The position numbers and the translations under genes are program-made. A stretch of DNA of 64,000 nucleotides from positions 1,488,001-1,552,000 of the forward strand of contig NZ_CP096971.1 in the NCBI RefSeq assembly GCF_024758705.1, in the 5' to 3' direction. Below the pieces are notes generated by a model that saw nothing but the letters and a program-made list of their open reading frames with translations, was not told the origin of the DNA and did not search any database. Source of the DNA: Sphingomonas sp. SUN019 (GTDB taxonomy: Bacteria > Pseudomonadota > Alphaproteobacteria > Sphingomonadales > Sphingomonadaceae). Positions 9,995 to 19,131 of this stretch are shown here, in pieces (position 1 is the first letter of the stretch; each line of letters begins with the position of its first letter).

Positions 9995-10684
9995 CTACGG
10001 ATCGATCACCAGCCGGTAACCGACGCCCAGTTCGTTCGTCAGCACCACCGGTTGCGAGGGGTCTTCCTCCAGTTTCTGCCGCAGGTTGCGCATCACGATG
10101 CGGAGGTATTCGACGTGGCGGTCGTGGACGTCGGGCCATCCGGCCTCGAGCATCTTGGGATGAGTCACGACGCGGCCGCCTGCCCGGACGAGCACCGCCA
10201 GCACCGCGAATTCCTTGCGCGTCAGCCGCACGTCCTCGCCGCCGCGCGTCACGCGCCGTTCGACCAGATCGAACGTCAGCGCACCCGCTTTCACGACCGC
10301 CTCGCCCGACGACGGCGCAACCGCGTGGCGCAATGCAGTGCGCACCCGCGCCAGCAGTTCTTCGGTATCGAACGGCTTGGTCACATAGTCGTCCGCACCG
10401 AGATCGAGCGCGGCGACCTTGTCCTCGGTATCCTCGCGCGCCGACACGACCAGCACCGCCGCCTCGCCCGACCGCTTCAGCAGCGTGACCAGTTCCAGCC
10501 CGTCGCGATCGGGCAGGCCGAGATCGAGCAGGATCACCGCGGGCCGCTCGGCCGCGGCGACGTCCAGCGCCTCGCGCGCGTTCGTCGCCTCGACCACCTC
10601 ATACCCGACCCGCGTCAACGCGCTGCGCAACAGCCGCCGGATCGCCACTTCGTCGTCGACCACCAGCACGCGGTGCCCGCTCAT
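9995..10684 (-). CDS. kdpE: KDP operon response regulator
   Basis: 229 residues, OmpR/PhoB type. The receiver has VVDDE, the phospho-acceptor in ILLDLGLPDRDG, VSARED and TKPF. The winged-helix DNA-binding domain (about 130-225) has LTRKEFAVLAVLVRAGGRVV and GVGYRLVI. It is the partner of KdpD, activating kdpFABC when potassium is scarce. The ATG overlaps the kdpD stop by 4 bases (ATGA). It is the last gene of the locus and abuts a palindromic repeat that may terminate it. Confidence 0.96.
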   Translation of the reverse strand: MSGHRVLVVDDEVAIRRLLRSALTRVGYEVVEATNAREALDVAAAERPAVILLDLGLPDRDGLELVTLLKRSGEAAVLVVSAREDTEDKVAALDLGADDYVTKPFDTEELLARVRTALRHAVAPSSGEAVVKAGALTFDLVERRVTRGGEDVRLTRKEFAVLAVLVRAGGRVVTHPKMLEAGWPDVHDRHVEYLRIVMRNLRQKLEEDPSQPVVLTNELGVGYRLVIDP

Positions 10685-13341
10685 GCCTCCTCCTCGCGCT
10701 CACGCACCAGCAACGCATCGGGAAAGATCAGGCTCAGCCGCGCGCCCTGCACGTCGCTCCGGTTCGCCGCCGCCACGCTCAATCCCATCGCCTCCGCAAA
10801 TCCCTTCACGATCGCCAGCCCAAGCCCCGTCCCGCCCGCCGTGCGATCCGACCCGCGCAACCGCCGGAACGTGTCGAACACCGCGCCGCCGCCTTCTGCG
10901 GGCAAGCCCGGCCCTTCGTCGAGCACCGCCAGATCGATGCCATTGCTGGTCCGCGCCCCGCGGATCGTGACCGGCGTGCCCGGATCGCCGTAGCGCCCGG
11001 CATTGTCGAGCAGGTTGAGCAGGCAATGATGGAATAGCTGCGCGTCGACGCGCACCAGCGGCAGGTTCGGTGGCACCTCCAGCGTCACCGGATGTCCGCC
11101 CAGCGCGACGCGCGCGTCATGCACCGCCGCGCCGATCGCGTCGGTCAGATCGATCGCCTCCACGTTCAGCCGGATCGCCCCCGCCTCGACCCGCGCCATG
11201 TCGAGTAAATTCGCGACGAACCGGTCGAGCCGCAACGCCTCCTGCGCGACGGTGTCGACCAGTTCGGGCGCGGGGGCGCGGCGCCATTCCGCCGTGGCCG
11301 CGAGGATCGCCGTCAACGGCGTGCGCAGATCGTGGCCGACCGACGACAGCAACGCCGCACGCAGCCGGTCACGCTCGCGCACCGCATCCACATCGCGCAT
11401 CTCCTCCGCCAGCCGCAGGCGTTCCAGCGCCAACGATGCCTGGTCAATCAGCCCCATCAGCAGCGGCAACTGGTCCGCGCGCAGCGGGTCGCCGCCCTCC
11501 TCGCGCGCGATCCCCAGCACGGCAATCGGCTTCCCCTCGGCCCCCAGCGGGCGGAACTGCCAGTCGGACGCGGTCAGCGTCGCGGTGTCGCGACCGGCGG
11601 GCTGGCCGGTGTCCTGCACCCATTGCGCCGCCGCCAGCTCGATCGGCTCCATCCGCACGTCGGCGTCGCGCGCGGCAAGCACGGTCAGGCCGGTCGCGCC
11701 CGCCTCCAGCAGCACGGTGCGCACGGCGAAGGTCCGCCCGATCTCCCCGCAGATCACCCCCGCCGCCTCCACCCGGTCGTCGATCGGCACCAGCCGCCGC
11801 AGGAAGCCCGCGAGCGCCGCATTCGATCGCGCGCTCGACGCCGCCAGATCGGCCTGCGCGCGCACTCGCGAGGTCAACTGGCTGGTCGCGATCGCCACGC
11901 CCAGCAGCACGAACACCGACACGACATTCTCGGGATTGTTGATCGAGAATGTCCCCACCGGCGGCAGGAAGAAAAAATTGTACGCCAGGCTGGACGCAAG
12001 ACCTGCGAACAATCCGGTGCGCAGGCCGAACAGGCTCGCGCCGACCATCACCGGCAGCAGATAGAGCAAGGCGACGTTGCCGAGGTCGAGCAAATGCGAC
12101 AGCGCGCTTCCGCCCGCCGTGACGCCCGCGACCATCGCCAGCGTCCACAGATAGCCCGACCGGCTGCCCCATTCGACGGCGGACTTGCGTCGCCGGACCG
12201 GAGCGCGCGCAGGCGCATCGAACGGCAGGACGTGGACCGCGACGCCCGGCGTCTCGCGCACCAGCCGGTCGACGACCGATCCGTGGCGCAGCTCGAACCA
12301 GCGCGAGCGCACCGATTTCCCGACGATCAGCTGCGTCACGCGCGCTTCCAGCGTATGGGTTTTCAGCCCTTCGAGCACCGACACCGCGGGGACGGTCGCA
12401 ACCTCGCCGCCAAGCTGCGTCGCCAGATTCATCACCGTCGCGATCCGCGCGTGATCCTCCGCCCCCAGCGCGCGCGAGCGGGGCGTTTCGACATGCACCG
12501 CGGTCCACGGGCTGCGCTGCGCGTCCGCCATGCGCTTGGCGGCGCGCACCAGCCCGTCCGCGCCGGGCAGCTCGCTGACCGCCACCGCGATCCGCTCGGC
12601 CCCCGCCCACGTGCCCCCCAGCCCACCCGCGCGCAGTTCGTCGAGCATCCGCGCATCGACCGCCTGCGCTGCCCGCCTCAGCGCCAGTTCGCGCAATGCC
12701 GACAGGTTCGATTTGGAGAAGAAATGCGCCAGCGCGCGCGTCGCCTCCTCGGGCAGATAGACCTTGCCGTCCTTCAGCCGCTCGATCAACTCGTCGGGCG
12801 GGATGTCGACGACCTCGATTTCGGCCATCTCCAGCACATGATCGGGCACCGTTTCGCGGACGCGGACGCGGGTGAAGCTGGCGACGACGTCGTTCAGGCT
12901 CTCGATGTGCTGGATGTTGACGGTGGAGAAGACGTCGATCCCCGCCGCGAGCAGTTCCTCGACGTCCTGCCAGCGTTTCGGGTGACGGCTGCCCGGCGCG
13001 TTGGTATGCGCGAGTTCGTCGACCAGGGCGAGCGCGGGCGCGCGTTCCAGCAGCGCATCGATGTCCATTTCGCCCAGCGCATGGCCGCGGTGCTCGATCT
13101 GGACGCGCGGGATCGTCTCCAGCCCGACGGTCAGCGCGGCGGTCTCGGCGCGGCCGTGCGTCTCGACCACACCGACCACCACGTCGATCCCGGCACGGCG
13201 GCGCGCCGAGCCTTCGGAGAGCATTTCGTAGGTCTTGCCGACGCCGGGCGCGGCGCCGAGGAATATCTTCAGCCGCCCGCGACCTTCCTGCGCGGCGGCG
13301 CGCAGAAAGGCCTCGGGCGATGGTCGGTCGCGGTCGCTCAA
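10681..13341 (-). CDS. kdpD: KDP sensor histidine kinase
   Basis: 886 residues. The N-terminal KdpD domain has the Walker-like GAAPGVGKTYEMLSEG at about 29-44 and DELAHTN, then a Usp-like segment with VGKSVRSRW. Four membrane segments follow near the middle (GYLWTLAMVAGVTAGGSAL; VALLYLLPVMVGASLFG; GLFAGLASSLAYNFFFLPP; VVSVFVLLGVAIATSQL). Then comes a GAF-like part and the kinase core with H-box SVGHDLRTPLTAI, N-box HHCLLNLLDNAGRYG and G-boxes GPGLP and GGTGLGLAIV. It senses potassium limitation. The start is TTG at 13341, overlapping the kdpC stop (TTGA), so it depends on coupling to kdpC. Confidence 0.96.
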   Translation of the reverse strand: MSDRDRPSPEAFLRAAAQEGRGRLKIFLGAAPGVGKTYEMLSEGSARRRAGIDVVVGVVETHGRAETAALTVGLETIPRVQIEHRGHALGEMDIDALLERAPALALVDELAHTNAPGSRHPKRWQDVEELLAAGIDVFSTVNIQHIESLNDVVASFTRVRVRETVPDHVLEMAEIEVVDIPPDELIERLKDGKVYLPEEATRALAHFFSKSNLSALRELALRRAAQAVDARMLDELRAGGLGGTWAGAERIAVAVSELPGADGLVRAAKRMADAQRSPWTAVHVETPRSRALGAEDHARIATVMNLATQLGGEVATVPAVSVLEGLKTHTLEARVTQLIVGKSVRSRWFELRHGSVVDRLVRETPGVAVHVLPFDAPARAPVRRRKSAVEWGSRSGYLWTLAMVAGVTAGGSALSHLLDLGNVALLYLLPVMVGASLFGLRTGLFAGLASSLAYNFFFLPPVGTFSINNPENVVSVFVLLGVAIATSQLTSRVRAQADLAASSARSNAALAGFLRRLVPIDDRVEAAGVICGEIGRTFAVRTVLLEAGATGLTVLAARDADVRMEPIELAAAQWVQDTGQPAGRDTATLTASDWQFRPLGAEGKPIAVLGIAREEGGDPLRADQLPLLMGLIDQASLALERLRLAEEMRDVDAVRERDRLRAALLSSVGHDLRTPLTAILAATAEWRRAPAPELVDTVAQEALRLDRFVANLLDMARVEAGAIRLNVEAIDLTDAIGAAVHDARVALGGHPVTLEVPPNLPLVRVDAQLFHHCLLNLLDNAGRYGDPGTPVTIRGARTSNGIDLAVLDEGPGLPAEGGGAVFDTFRRLRGSDRTAGGTGLGLAIVKGFAEAMGLSVAAANRSDVQGARLSLIFPDALLVREREEEA

Positions 13342-13919
13342 CCCTTACTCAGTCGATCGAGCGCGCGGTTGAGTTCGAACACGTTGACGCGCGGTTCGCC
13401 GAGGATGCCGAACAGCGGCGTTTCGACCGACTGCTCGACCAGCGCGCGGACGCGCGCCTCGGGCAATCCGCGGACGCGGGCGACGCGGGCGGCCTGCACC
13501 AATGCGGCGGCGGGCGACAGATCGGGATCGAGGCCGGAGCCGGACGCGGTGGCGAGGTCGGCGGGGAGCGGCCCGGTCACACCTTCGGCGCGACGCTTTT
13601 CGACATCGGGCTTCACGCGGTCGGTCAGCGCCTGGCTCGCGGGGCCGAGGTTGGAGCCCGACGAGGCAAGCCCGTCATAGCCCTTGCCCGCGGCCGACGG
13701 CCGGGTCTGGAAGTAGCGGTCCGAGACGAACGCCTGCCCGATGACGGTCGACCCGATCACGCGGTCGCCGTCGCGCACCAGACTGCCATTCGCTGCGCCG
13801 GGAAAGATCGCCTGTCCGATACCGGTCATGGCCAGCGGATAGCCGATCCCGAGCAGGAGTGCGAACAGGATCGTCATGACGATCGCGGGGCGCACGGCGG
13901 AGGTGAAGTCGGAGCTCAT
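13338..13919 (-). CDS. kdpC: Potassium-transporting ATPase subunit C
   Basis: 193 residues with one N-terminal membrane helix (IVMTILFALLLGIGYPLAMTG) and the KdpC periplasmic domain: GSTVIGQAF, FQTRPSAAG, SGSNLGPASQAL, SGLDPDLSPAAALVQAARVA and the C-terminal VNVFELNRALD. It is the small subunit that stabilises the KdpFABC complex in the inner membrane. It is followed directly by kdpD. A 127-base gap containing an inverted repeat separates it from kdpB, which is unusual for the tightly packed kdp operon. Confidence 0.96.
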   Translation of the reverse strand: MSSDFTSAVRPAIVMTILFALLLGIGYPLAMTGIGQAIFPGAANGSLVRDGDRVIGSTVIGQAFVSDRYFQTRPSAAGKGYDGLASSGSNLGPASQALTDRVKPDVEKRRAEGVTGPLPADLATASGSGLDPDLSPAAALVQAARVARVRGLPEARVRALVEQSVETPLFGILGEPRVNVFELNRALDRLSKG

Positions 13920-13935
13920 CGTCAGTTTCCTTCCA

Positions 13936-14030
13936 CCCCGGCGAACGCCGGGGCCCGGTTGGGTTGCAGTCGCGACTGGCGGGCTGTCGCCCGATGGGAC
14001 GGTGCGACTGGGCCCCGGCCTTCGCCGGGG
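13936..14030. repeat. Inverted repeat inserted between kdpB and kdpC
   Basis: A CCCCGGCGAACGCCGGGGCCC-type arm at 13936-13956 and its imperfect inverted copy at 14010-14030 (GGGCCCCGGCC-TTCGCCGGGG) frame about 53 bases. Each arm also folds on itself. It resembles the other palindromic intergenic elements in the window. It lies inside an operon, so it may modulate expression of kdpC and kdpDE relative to kdpFAB. Confidence 0.6.
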
Positions 14031-14046
14031 AGGTGCTTAAGCGAGA

Positions 14047-16083
14047 TCATGCCAACCCTACTCCGGACACCAGCAGGTCGATGATCTTGATCCCCACGAA
14101 CGGCGCCACCAGCCCGCCCAGCCCGTAGATTCCGAGGTTGCGAGCCAGCAAAGGCCCCGCCCCCATCGGCCGGTACGTCACGCCCTTCAGCGCCAGCGGC
14201 ACCAGCGCCGGGATGATCAGCGCGTTGAAGATGATCGCGCTCAGGATCGCCGATTGCGGCGTCGCCAGACCCATCACGTTCAGCACGCCGAGACCCGGAT
14301 ACAGCGCGACGAAGATCGCCGGGATGATCGCGAAATACTTCGCCACGTCGTTCGCGACCGAGAAGGTCGTCAGCGCGCCGCGGGTCATCAGCAATTGCTT
14401 GCCGAGCCCCACCACCTCGATCAGCTTGGTCGGATCGCTGTCGAGGTCGACCATGTTGCCCGCCTCGCGCGCGGCCTGCGTGCCGGTGTTCATCGCGACG
14501 CCGACGTCCGCCTGCGCCAGCGCGGGCGCATCGTTGGTGCCGTCGCCGCACATCGCGACCAGCTTGCCGCCCTGCTGCTCCTTGCGGATCAGCTCCAGCT
14601 TGTCCTCGGGCGTCGCCTGCGCGAGGAAATCGTCGACCCCCGCCTCGGCCGCGATCGCCGCGGCGGTCAGCGGGTTGTCGCCGGTGATCATCACCGTCCG
14701 GATGCCCATCGCGCGGAGTTCGCCGAAGCGTTCGCGGATGCCCGCCTTCACCACGTCCTTCAGGAAGATCGCGCCGAGTAACCGGCCGTCCTTCGCCACC
14801 GCCAGCGGGGTGCCGCCGGCGCGTGCGATCTCGTCGGTGATGCGGCGCAGTTCGGTCGCCGCGGCGGTTTCGCCGACGCCGGGATTGGCGCGCAGGATCG
14901 AATCGACCGCGCCCTTCTGGACCAAAGAACCGCCGATCTGCACGCCCGAGATGCGGGTCTGCGCGGTGAACGGGATCACTTCCGCGCCGTCGGGCAATGC
15001 CGCGGTGGTGACGCCGAACTTCTCGCGCGCCAGCACGACGATCGATCGGCCCTCGGGCGTTTCGTCGGCGAGACTGGCGAGCAACGCCGCCTCGGCCAGT
15101 TCGCTGTCGCTCGATCCGGCGACGTGGCGGAATTCGCTCGCCTGCCGGTCGCCGATTGTGATCGTCCCGGTCTTGTCGAGCAGCAGCACGTCGATATCGC
15201 CCGCCGCCTCCACCGCGCGACCGGACTTGGCGAGCACGTTGAAACGCACCAGCCGGTCCATCCCCGCGATACCGATCGCCGACAGCAACGCCGCGATCGT
15301 CGTCGGGATCAGCGTGATGAGCAACGCCGCCAGCATCGCCACGGGCACGTCACCCCCGGCATAGGTCGCGAAACCGGGGATCGTGCCGACCGCGATCAGG
15401 AAGATGATCGTCAGGCCGACGAGCAGGATCGTCAGCGCGACCTCGTTCGGGGTCTTCTGCCGTTCCGCGCCTTCGACGAGCGCGATCATGCGGTCGAGGA
15501 AGCCCTGGCCCGGCTCCACCGTCACGCGGACCTTGATCTGGTCGGAGATGACGCGCGTGCCCGCGGTCACCGCAGATCGATCGCCACCCGCTTCACGGAT
15601 CACAGGCGCGCTCTCGCCGGTGATCGCGGCTTCGTTTACGCTGGCGACGCCCTCGATCACCTCGCCGTCGGACGGGATCAGGTCGCCCGTTTCGACCAGA
15701 ACGACGTCGCCGACCGACAGGCGGCTGGCGGGGGCCAGCTCCCACGTGTCGCCGACCCCGGTCAGCAGCTTCGCGCGCAACTCGGCTTTGGTGCCGCGCA
15801 GGCTTGCCGCCTGCGCCTTGCCGCGGCCCTCGGCAATCGCCTCGGCGAAGGTGCCGAACAGCACCGTCAGCCACAGCCATACGACCAGTTGCAGCTGGAA
15901 GCCGACGGTCAGCGTCGGGCTGCCGATGCCGAGCAGGATCGTCATCAGCAATGCGACGCAAGCGGTGACGAACATCACCGGATTTCGGATCAGCTGCCGG
16001 GGCGAAAGTTTACGGAAGGCGTCACTGATCGCAGGCAGGATCAGATCGGCGGTAAAGAGCGACGCGGTCGCTGTGCGGGCCAT
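14047..16083 (-). CDS. kdpB: Potassium-transporting P-type ATPase subunit B
   Basis: 678 residues, the usual length. It has the actuator loop ITGESAPVI, the phosphorylated Asp in [15 protein letters not shown], the nucleotide-binding domain and the hinge [20 protein letters not shown]. The membrane segments include the KdpB-specific [15 protein letters not shown]. It hydrolyses ATP to drive high-affinity K+ uptake together with KdpA. The ATG at 16083 follows the kdpA stop by 16 bases. Confidence 0.97.
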   Translation of the reverse strand: MARTATASLFTADLILPAISDAFRKLSPRQLIRNPVMFVTACVALLMTILLGIGSPTLTVGFQLQLVVWLWLTVLFGTFAEAIAEGRGKAQAASLRGTKAELRAKLLTGVGDTWELAPASRLSVGDVVLVETGDLIPSDGEVIEGVASVNEAAITGESAPVIREAGGDRSAVTAGTRVISDQIKVRVTVEPGQGFLDRMIALVEGAERQKTPNEVALTILLVGLTIIFLIAVGTIPGFATYAGGDVPVAMLAALLITLIPTTIAALLSAIGIAGMDRLVRFNVLAKSGRAVEAAGDIDVLLLDKTGTITIGDRQASEFRHVAGSSDSELAEAALLASLADETPEGRSIVVLAREKFGVTTAALPDGAEVIPFTAQTRISGVQIGGSLVQKGAVDSILRANPGVGETAAATELRRITDEIARAGGTPLAVAKDGRLLGAIFLKDVVKAGIRERFGELRAMGIRTVMITGDNPLTAAAIAAEAGVDDFLAQATPEDKLELIRKEQQGGKLVAMCGDGTNDAPALAQADVGVAMNTGTQAAREAGNMVDLDSDPTKLIEVVGLGKQLLMTRGALTTFSVANDVAKYFAIIPAIFVALYPGLGVLNVMGLATPQSAILSAIIFNALIIPALVPLALKGVTYRPMGAGPLLARNLGIYGLGGLVAPFVGIKIIDLLVSGVGLA

Positions 16084-16099
16084 GTCCAGGCGCTCCGAT

Positions 16100-17803
16100 T
16101 TACGAAAGTTGGCCGCTGATCATCGCAAGATGATCGGCGATGGGTCCGAGCGCGAGGCTCGGCAGGAAGGTCAGGCCGCCCAGGATCAGGACGATGCCGA
16201 CAAGCAGCCCGACCCACAGTCCGCCCGTCGTCGGGAACGACCCGGCACTGGGTGGCGTGTACTTCTTCGCGGCGAGCGAACCGGCGATCGCCAACATCGG
16301 TACGATGATGAAGAAGCGCCCGACCCACATCGCGATACCCAGCAGCGAATTGTAATACGGCGTGTTGGCGGTCAGACCCGCAAAGGCCGACCCGTTGTTC
16401 CCGACCGCGCTGGTGAAGGCGTACAGGATCTCGCTGAACCCGTGCGGCCCTTTGTTGAGCGGCCCCGCCAGCCCGGCGGGCAGCACCGCGCTGATCGCGG
16501 AGAAGCCGAGGATGATGAGCGGCAGGACGGCGATCGCCAGCACCGCAAGCTTCACCTCGCGGCTCTCGATCTTCTTGCCGACATATTCCGGGGTGCGCCC
16601 GACCATCAGCCCGGCGACGAACACCGCCAGGATCGCGAACAGCAGGAAGCCGTAGATGCCAGCGCCGACGCCGCCGATGACGACTTCGCCCAACTGAATG
16701 TTGAACAGCGGGATCATGCCGCCCAGTGCGGTGAAGCTGTCGTGCATCGCATTCACCGCGCCGCACGATGCGGCGGTGGTGACCACCGAGAACAGCGCCG
16801 ATGCGGCTATGCCGAAGCGGACTTCCTTGCCCTCCATATTGCCCCCGGCGACGCCGAGATTGTGGAGGATCGGGTTGCCTGCAGCTTCCTGCCAATAGGT
16901 CACGGTCACGCCCGCGACGAACAGGATGATCATCGCCGAGAGGATCGCCCAGCCCTGCCGCGTGTTGCCGACCGCCTTGCCGAAGGTCCACGTCAGGGCA
17001 AAGCCGATCGTGAAGATCGACAGCATCTGGATCAGGTTCGTCAGCGCGGTCGGGTTCTCGAACGGATGCGCAGAGTTCGCGTTGAAGAAGCCGCCACCGT
17101 TGGTGCCGAGCATCTTGATCGCTTCCTGGCTCGCGACCGGCCCGAGCAGGATCGACTGCTTCATGCCTTCCAGCGTGTTGACGTCGATCGCCCCCGCCAT
17201 CGTCTGCGGCACGCCGCTGGCGATCAGGAAGATCGTGTAGATCACGCACACCGGCAGCAGCAGATACAAGGTGATGCGCGTCGCATCGGCCCAGAAATTG
17301 CCGATCGCTTTCGCCTCACGCCGCGCAAAGCCGCGGAACAGTGCGAAGGCCAGCGCAATGCCGGTCGCCGCCGACATGAAATTGTGGATCGTCAGGCCGA
17401 GCATCTGGCTGAGGTTCGACATCGTCGATTCCCCGCCATAGCTCTGCCAGTTGGTGTTGGTGGTGAAGCTGACCGCGGTGTTGAACGCCAGATGATCGGG
17501 CACGCCCGCCAGCCCCTGCGGATTGCCCGGCAACACGCCCTGCAACCGCAGCACCGCATAGGTGAACAGCAGCAGCACGACGTTGAACAGCAGCATGTGA
17601 ACCGCATACCGCCGCCAGCTCTGCTCGGCGTTCGGATCGATCCCCGCCAGTTTGTAGAAGCCGCGTTCGACCGGCCCAAGGACGACATGGAGCGGCGTTC
17701 GCCGCCCCTCATAGAGTGCGAACAGCCACGTCCCCACCGGCTTCGTCAGCGCCAGCAAGATGGCGACGAAGCCGAGGATCAGGATCCAGCCCTGGATGGT
17801 CAT
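16100..17803 (-). CDS. kdpA: Potassium-transporting ATPase subunit A
   Basis: 567 residues and about ten membrane segments. The selectivity-filter-like loops are recognisable, notably [20 protein letters not shown] near residue 225-245 and [20 protein letters not shown] late in the protein. It forms the K+ channel-like part of the KdpFABC complex in the inner membrane. The start at 17803 is 14 bases beyond the stop of kdpF. Confidence 0.97.
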   Translation of the reverse strand: MTIQGWILILGFVAILLALTKPVGTWLFALYEGRRTPLHVVLGPVERGFYKLAGIDPNAEQSWRRYAVHMLLFNVVLLLFTYAVLRLQGVLPGNPQGLAGVPDHLAFNTAVSFTTNTNWQSYGGESTMSNLSQMLGLTIHNFMSAATGIALAFALFRGFARREAKAIGNFWADATRITLYLLLPVCVIYTIFLIASGVPQTMAGAIDVNTLEGMKQSILLGPVASQEAIKMLGTNGGGFFNANSAHPFENPTALTNLIQMLSIFTIGFALTWTFGKAVGNTRQGWAILSAMIILFVAGVTVTYWQEAAGNPILHNLGVAGGNMEGKEVRFGIAASALFSVVTTAASCGAVNAMHDSFTALGGMIPLFNIQLGEVVIGGVGAGIYGFLLFAILAVFVAGLMVGRTPEYVGKKIESREVKLAVLAIAVLPLIILGFSAISAVLPAGLAGPLNKGPHGFSEILYAFTSAVGNNGSAFAGLTANTPYYNSLLGIAMWVGRFFIIVPMLAIAGSLAAKKYTPPSAGSFPTTGGLWVGLLVGIVLILGGLTFLPSLALGPIADHLAMISGQLS

Positions 17804-17816
17804 CGAATGCGTCTTT

Positions 17817-17906
17817 CTAGAAACGCTCGGGGCGGATCAGCACCACCACGAGATAGGCGAGAAGGCCGAAAGCGGTCAGCGCCGCGAGCCACATGTCGAA
17901 GGTCAT
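17817..17906 (-). CDS. kdpF: Potassium-transporting ATPase subunit F (29 aa)
   Basis: 29 residues: [20 protein letters not shown], then VVLIRPERF. It is a single membrane helix with the [14 protein letters not shown] ending typical of KdpF. The position directly before kdpA and the length fit this lipid-like stabilising subunit. It is too short for most automated gene calls. Confidence 0.88.
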   Translation of the reverse strand: MTFDMWLAALTAFGLLAYLVVVLIRPERF

Positions 17907-17918
17907 GATTTCATTCCC

Positions 17919-18002
17919 TCAAGCGTTGTCGCACAATCGGACGTAGGCGAGCGTCAGGGCGAACAGCCCGAGGATCACGCCGATCCAGAGAATATCCTGC
18001 AT
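17919..18002 (-). CDS. Conserved small membrane peptide upstream of kdpF (27 aa)
   Basis: 27 residues: MQDILWIGVILGLFALTLAY followed by VRLCDNA. It is a single hydrophobic helix ending in a YVRLCD motif. Similar short ORFs with a YVR-x-CD tail are seen upstream of kdpF in other bacteria, as I recall, but the family has no assigned function. It is separated from kdpF by 12 bases and from the TorF gene by 28, so all are in one transcription unit. Confidence 0.6.
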   Translation of the reverse strand: MQDILWIGVILGLFALTLAYVRLCDNA

Positions 18003-18030
18003 GGTTCCGGTTCCCTGTTCAGACGATGAT

Positions 18031-18879
18031 TCAGAAGGCAGCGGTCAGCGACGCGACCACCGCGCCGTTGGCGATCGACCCGACGCCGTCCTGCCCCTTG
18101 GAAAAGCTGGGCTGGATGCGCGCCGCGTCGCGCGCGCTGATGTCGGTGTCGACATAGGACACGTTCACCGTCAGATTCTTGTACGTGGCGTCGACGCCCA
18201 GCGACCAATCGGCGTATTTGCCGGTCGGCGCGACGCTGGTGGCGTTGGGGCCGAGCCCCGGATTGCCGTCCGAATAGCCGATATGCGCCTTGGCGGTCAG
18301 CGGCGTCCCCGCGATCGCCAGCGCGCCGTCGCCCGAAACGTAGAGGTTGTCCTCCTTGTCGCCCGGATCGTTATAGATGCCGGCGGCGGCATCGGCCCCG
18401 GTGAAATACCAATTGCCCAGCGCCTGCTGCGCGGGGGCATAGGCCACGCCCGCGGTCAGCGTCAGCGGACCCGTGGTGCCGGTCAGCTTGATATAGGGTT
18501 CGGCGAAATCGGTTTTGTCCGCGCCGCCGGGATACATGTACCAGACCAGGCCGACGTCGAGCGTGGCGTTGTCGGCCAACTTCGCCTTGTACCCGCCGAT
18601 CAGGTCCAGTTCCATGTTCGCGCCGCCGAACGTGCCCCAACCCGACAGGTTCGATCCCCACACGCCCGCGTACAGGCCGCTTTCGTGGGTCAGCGTGATG
18701 CCGCCCTGGATCGCCATTTCCTTGTCGGACTGCGACACGCCGCGGAACCGGTAGTCGGACGCGATCGCGACCGATCCGGTAACGGTTACGGGCGAGGGCG
18801 GCGCGGTGTCCTGTGCATAAGCGGGAGCGGAAACGGCGACCATGCCCGACAGGGCGGTCGCGAGAACGACGGACTTCAT
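18031..18879 (-). CDS. TorF family outer membrane protein
   Basis: 282 residues with a clear signal peptide (MKSVVLATALSGMVAVSAPA, cleavage after YAQ). The beta-barrel sequence begins VTVTGSVAIASDYRFRGVSQ, the hallmark of the TorF/Gcw_chp family (TIGR02001), with regularly spaced aromatic strands to the end (ASLTAAF). It is expected in the outer membrane as a porin-like channel. It lies immediately before the kdp genes on the same strand and is probably the first gene of that transcription unit, so it may help potassium or solute entry under the same control. Confidence 0.88.
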   Translation of the reverse strand: MKSVVLATALSGMVAVSAPAYAQDTAPPSPVTVTGSVAIASDYRFRGVSQSDKEMAIQGGITLTHESGLYAGVWGSNLSGWGTFGGANMELDLIGGYKAKLADNATLDVGLVWYMYPGGADKTDFAEPYIKLTGTTGPLTLTAGVAYAPAQQALGNWYFTGADAAAGIYNDPGDKEDNLYVSGDGALAIAGTPLTAKAHIGYSDGNPGLGPNATSVAPTGKYADWSLGVDATYKNLTVNVSYVDTDISARDAARIQPSFSKGQDGVGSIANGAVVASLTAAF

Positions 18880-18976
18880 GGGGAATCCTCAAACGGTGAG
18901 GATGGCCGATTAGGCGTGTTTCGCGTTTCGCTTCGAGAGCGAACGCGCCCGATCCGCATAGCATTTGCATAGTGTA

Positions 18977-19001
18977 ATTCCTCCCCGGCACGGGGAGGAA
19001 T
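18977..19001. terminator. Hairpin downstream of the cydAB-DUF2474 operon
   Basis: A perfect 11-bp inverted repeat (ATTCCTCCCCG / CGGGGAGGAAT) around a three-base loop, 14 bases after the DUF2474 stop on the minus strand. There is no long T run, so it is a candidate terminator or RNA-stabilising hairpin only. Confidence 0.5.
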
Positions 19002-19014
19002 GAAAGGCGTCAAC

Positions 19015-19131
19015 TCACCCCATCAGCCACGTGCGGATCACCCATGCGACCGCGCCCAGCGCCGCGACGCTCATCGCCCAGATCGCGGCCAGCCACGCCA
19101 GCCGCCGCCACAGGGGCGCTTCCTCAGTGAT
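19015..19131 (-). CDS. DUF2474 small subunit-like protein with no standard start codon
   Basis: 38 codons reading (I)TEEAPLWRRLAWLAAIWAMS, then VAALGAVAWVIRTWLMG. It is a single-helix protein of the DUF2474 family found after cydB of cyanide-insensitive-type bd oxidases. The expected start, Met-Thr-Glu, is here ATC-ACT-GAG, and no ATG, GTG or TTG exists in frame before the preceding stop. It overlaps the last 8 bases of cydB. Either ATC is used through coupling to cydB, or the start has been lost. Likely role: a CydX-like stabilising peptide of the bd oxidase. Confidence 0.6.
   Translation of the reverse strand: MTEEAPLWRRLAWLAAIWAMSVAALGAVAWVIRTWLMG

Noticed and set aside
11332..13680. 782-codon open frame on the plus strand opposite kdpD and kdpC
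   Set aside because: It is antisense to two clearly identified genes, is Arg-, Gln- and His-rich without domains, and reflects high GC with few stop codons.
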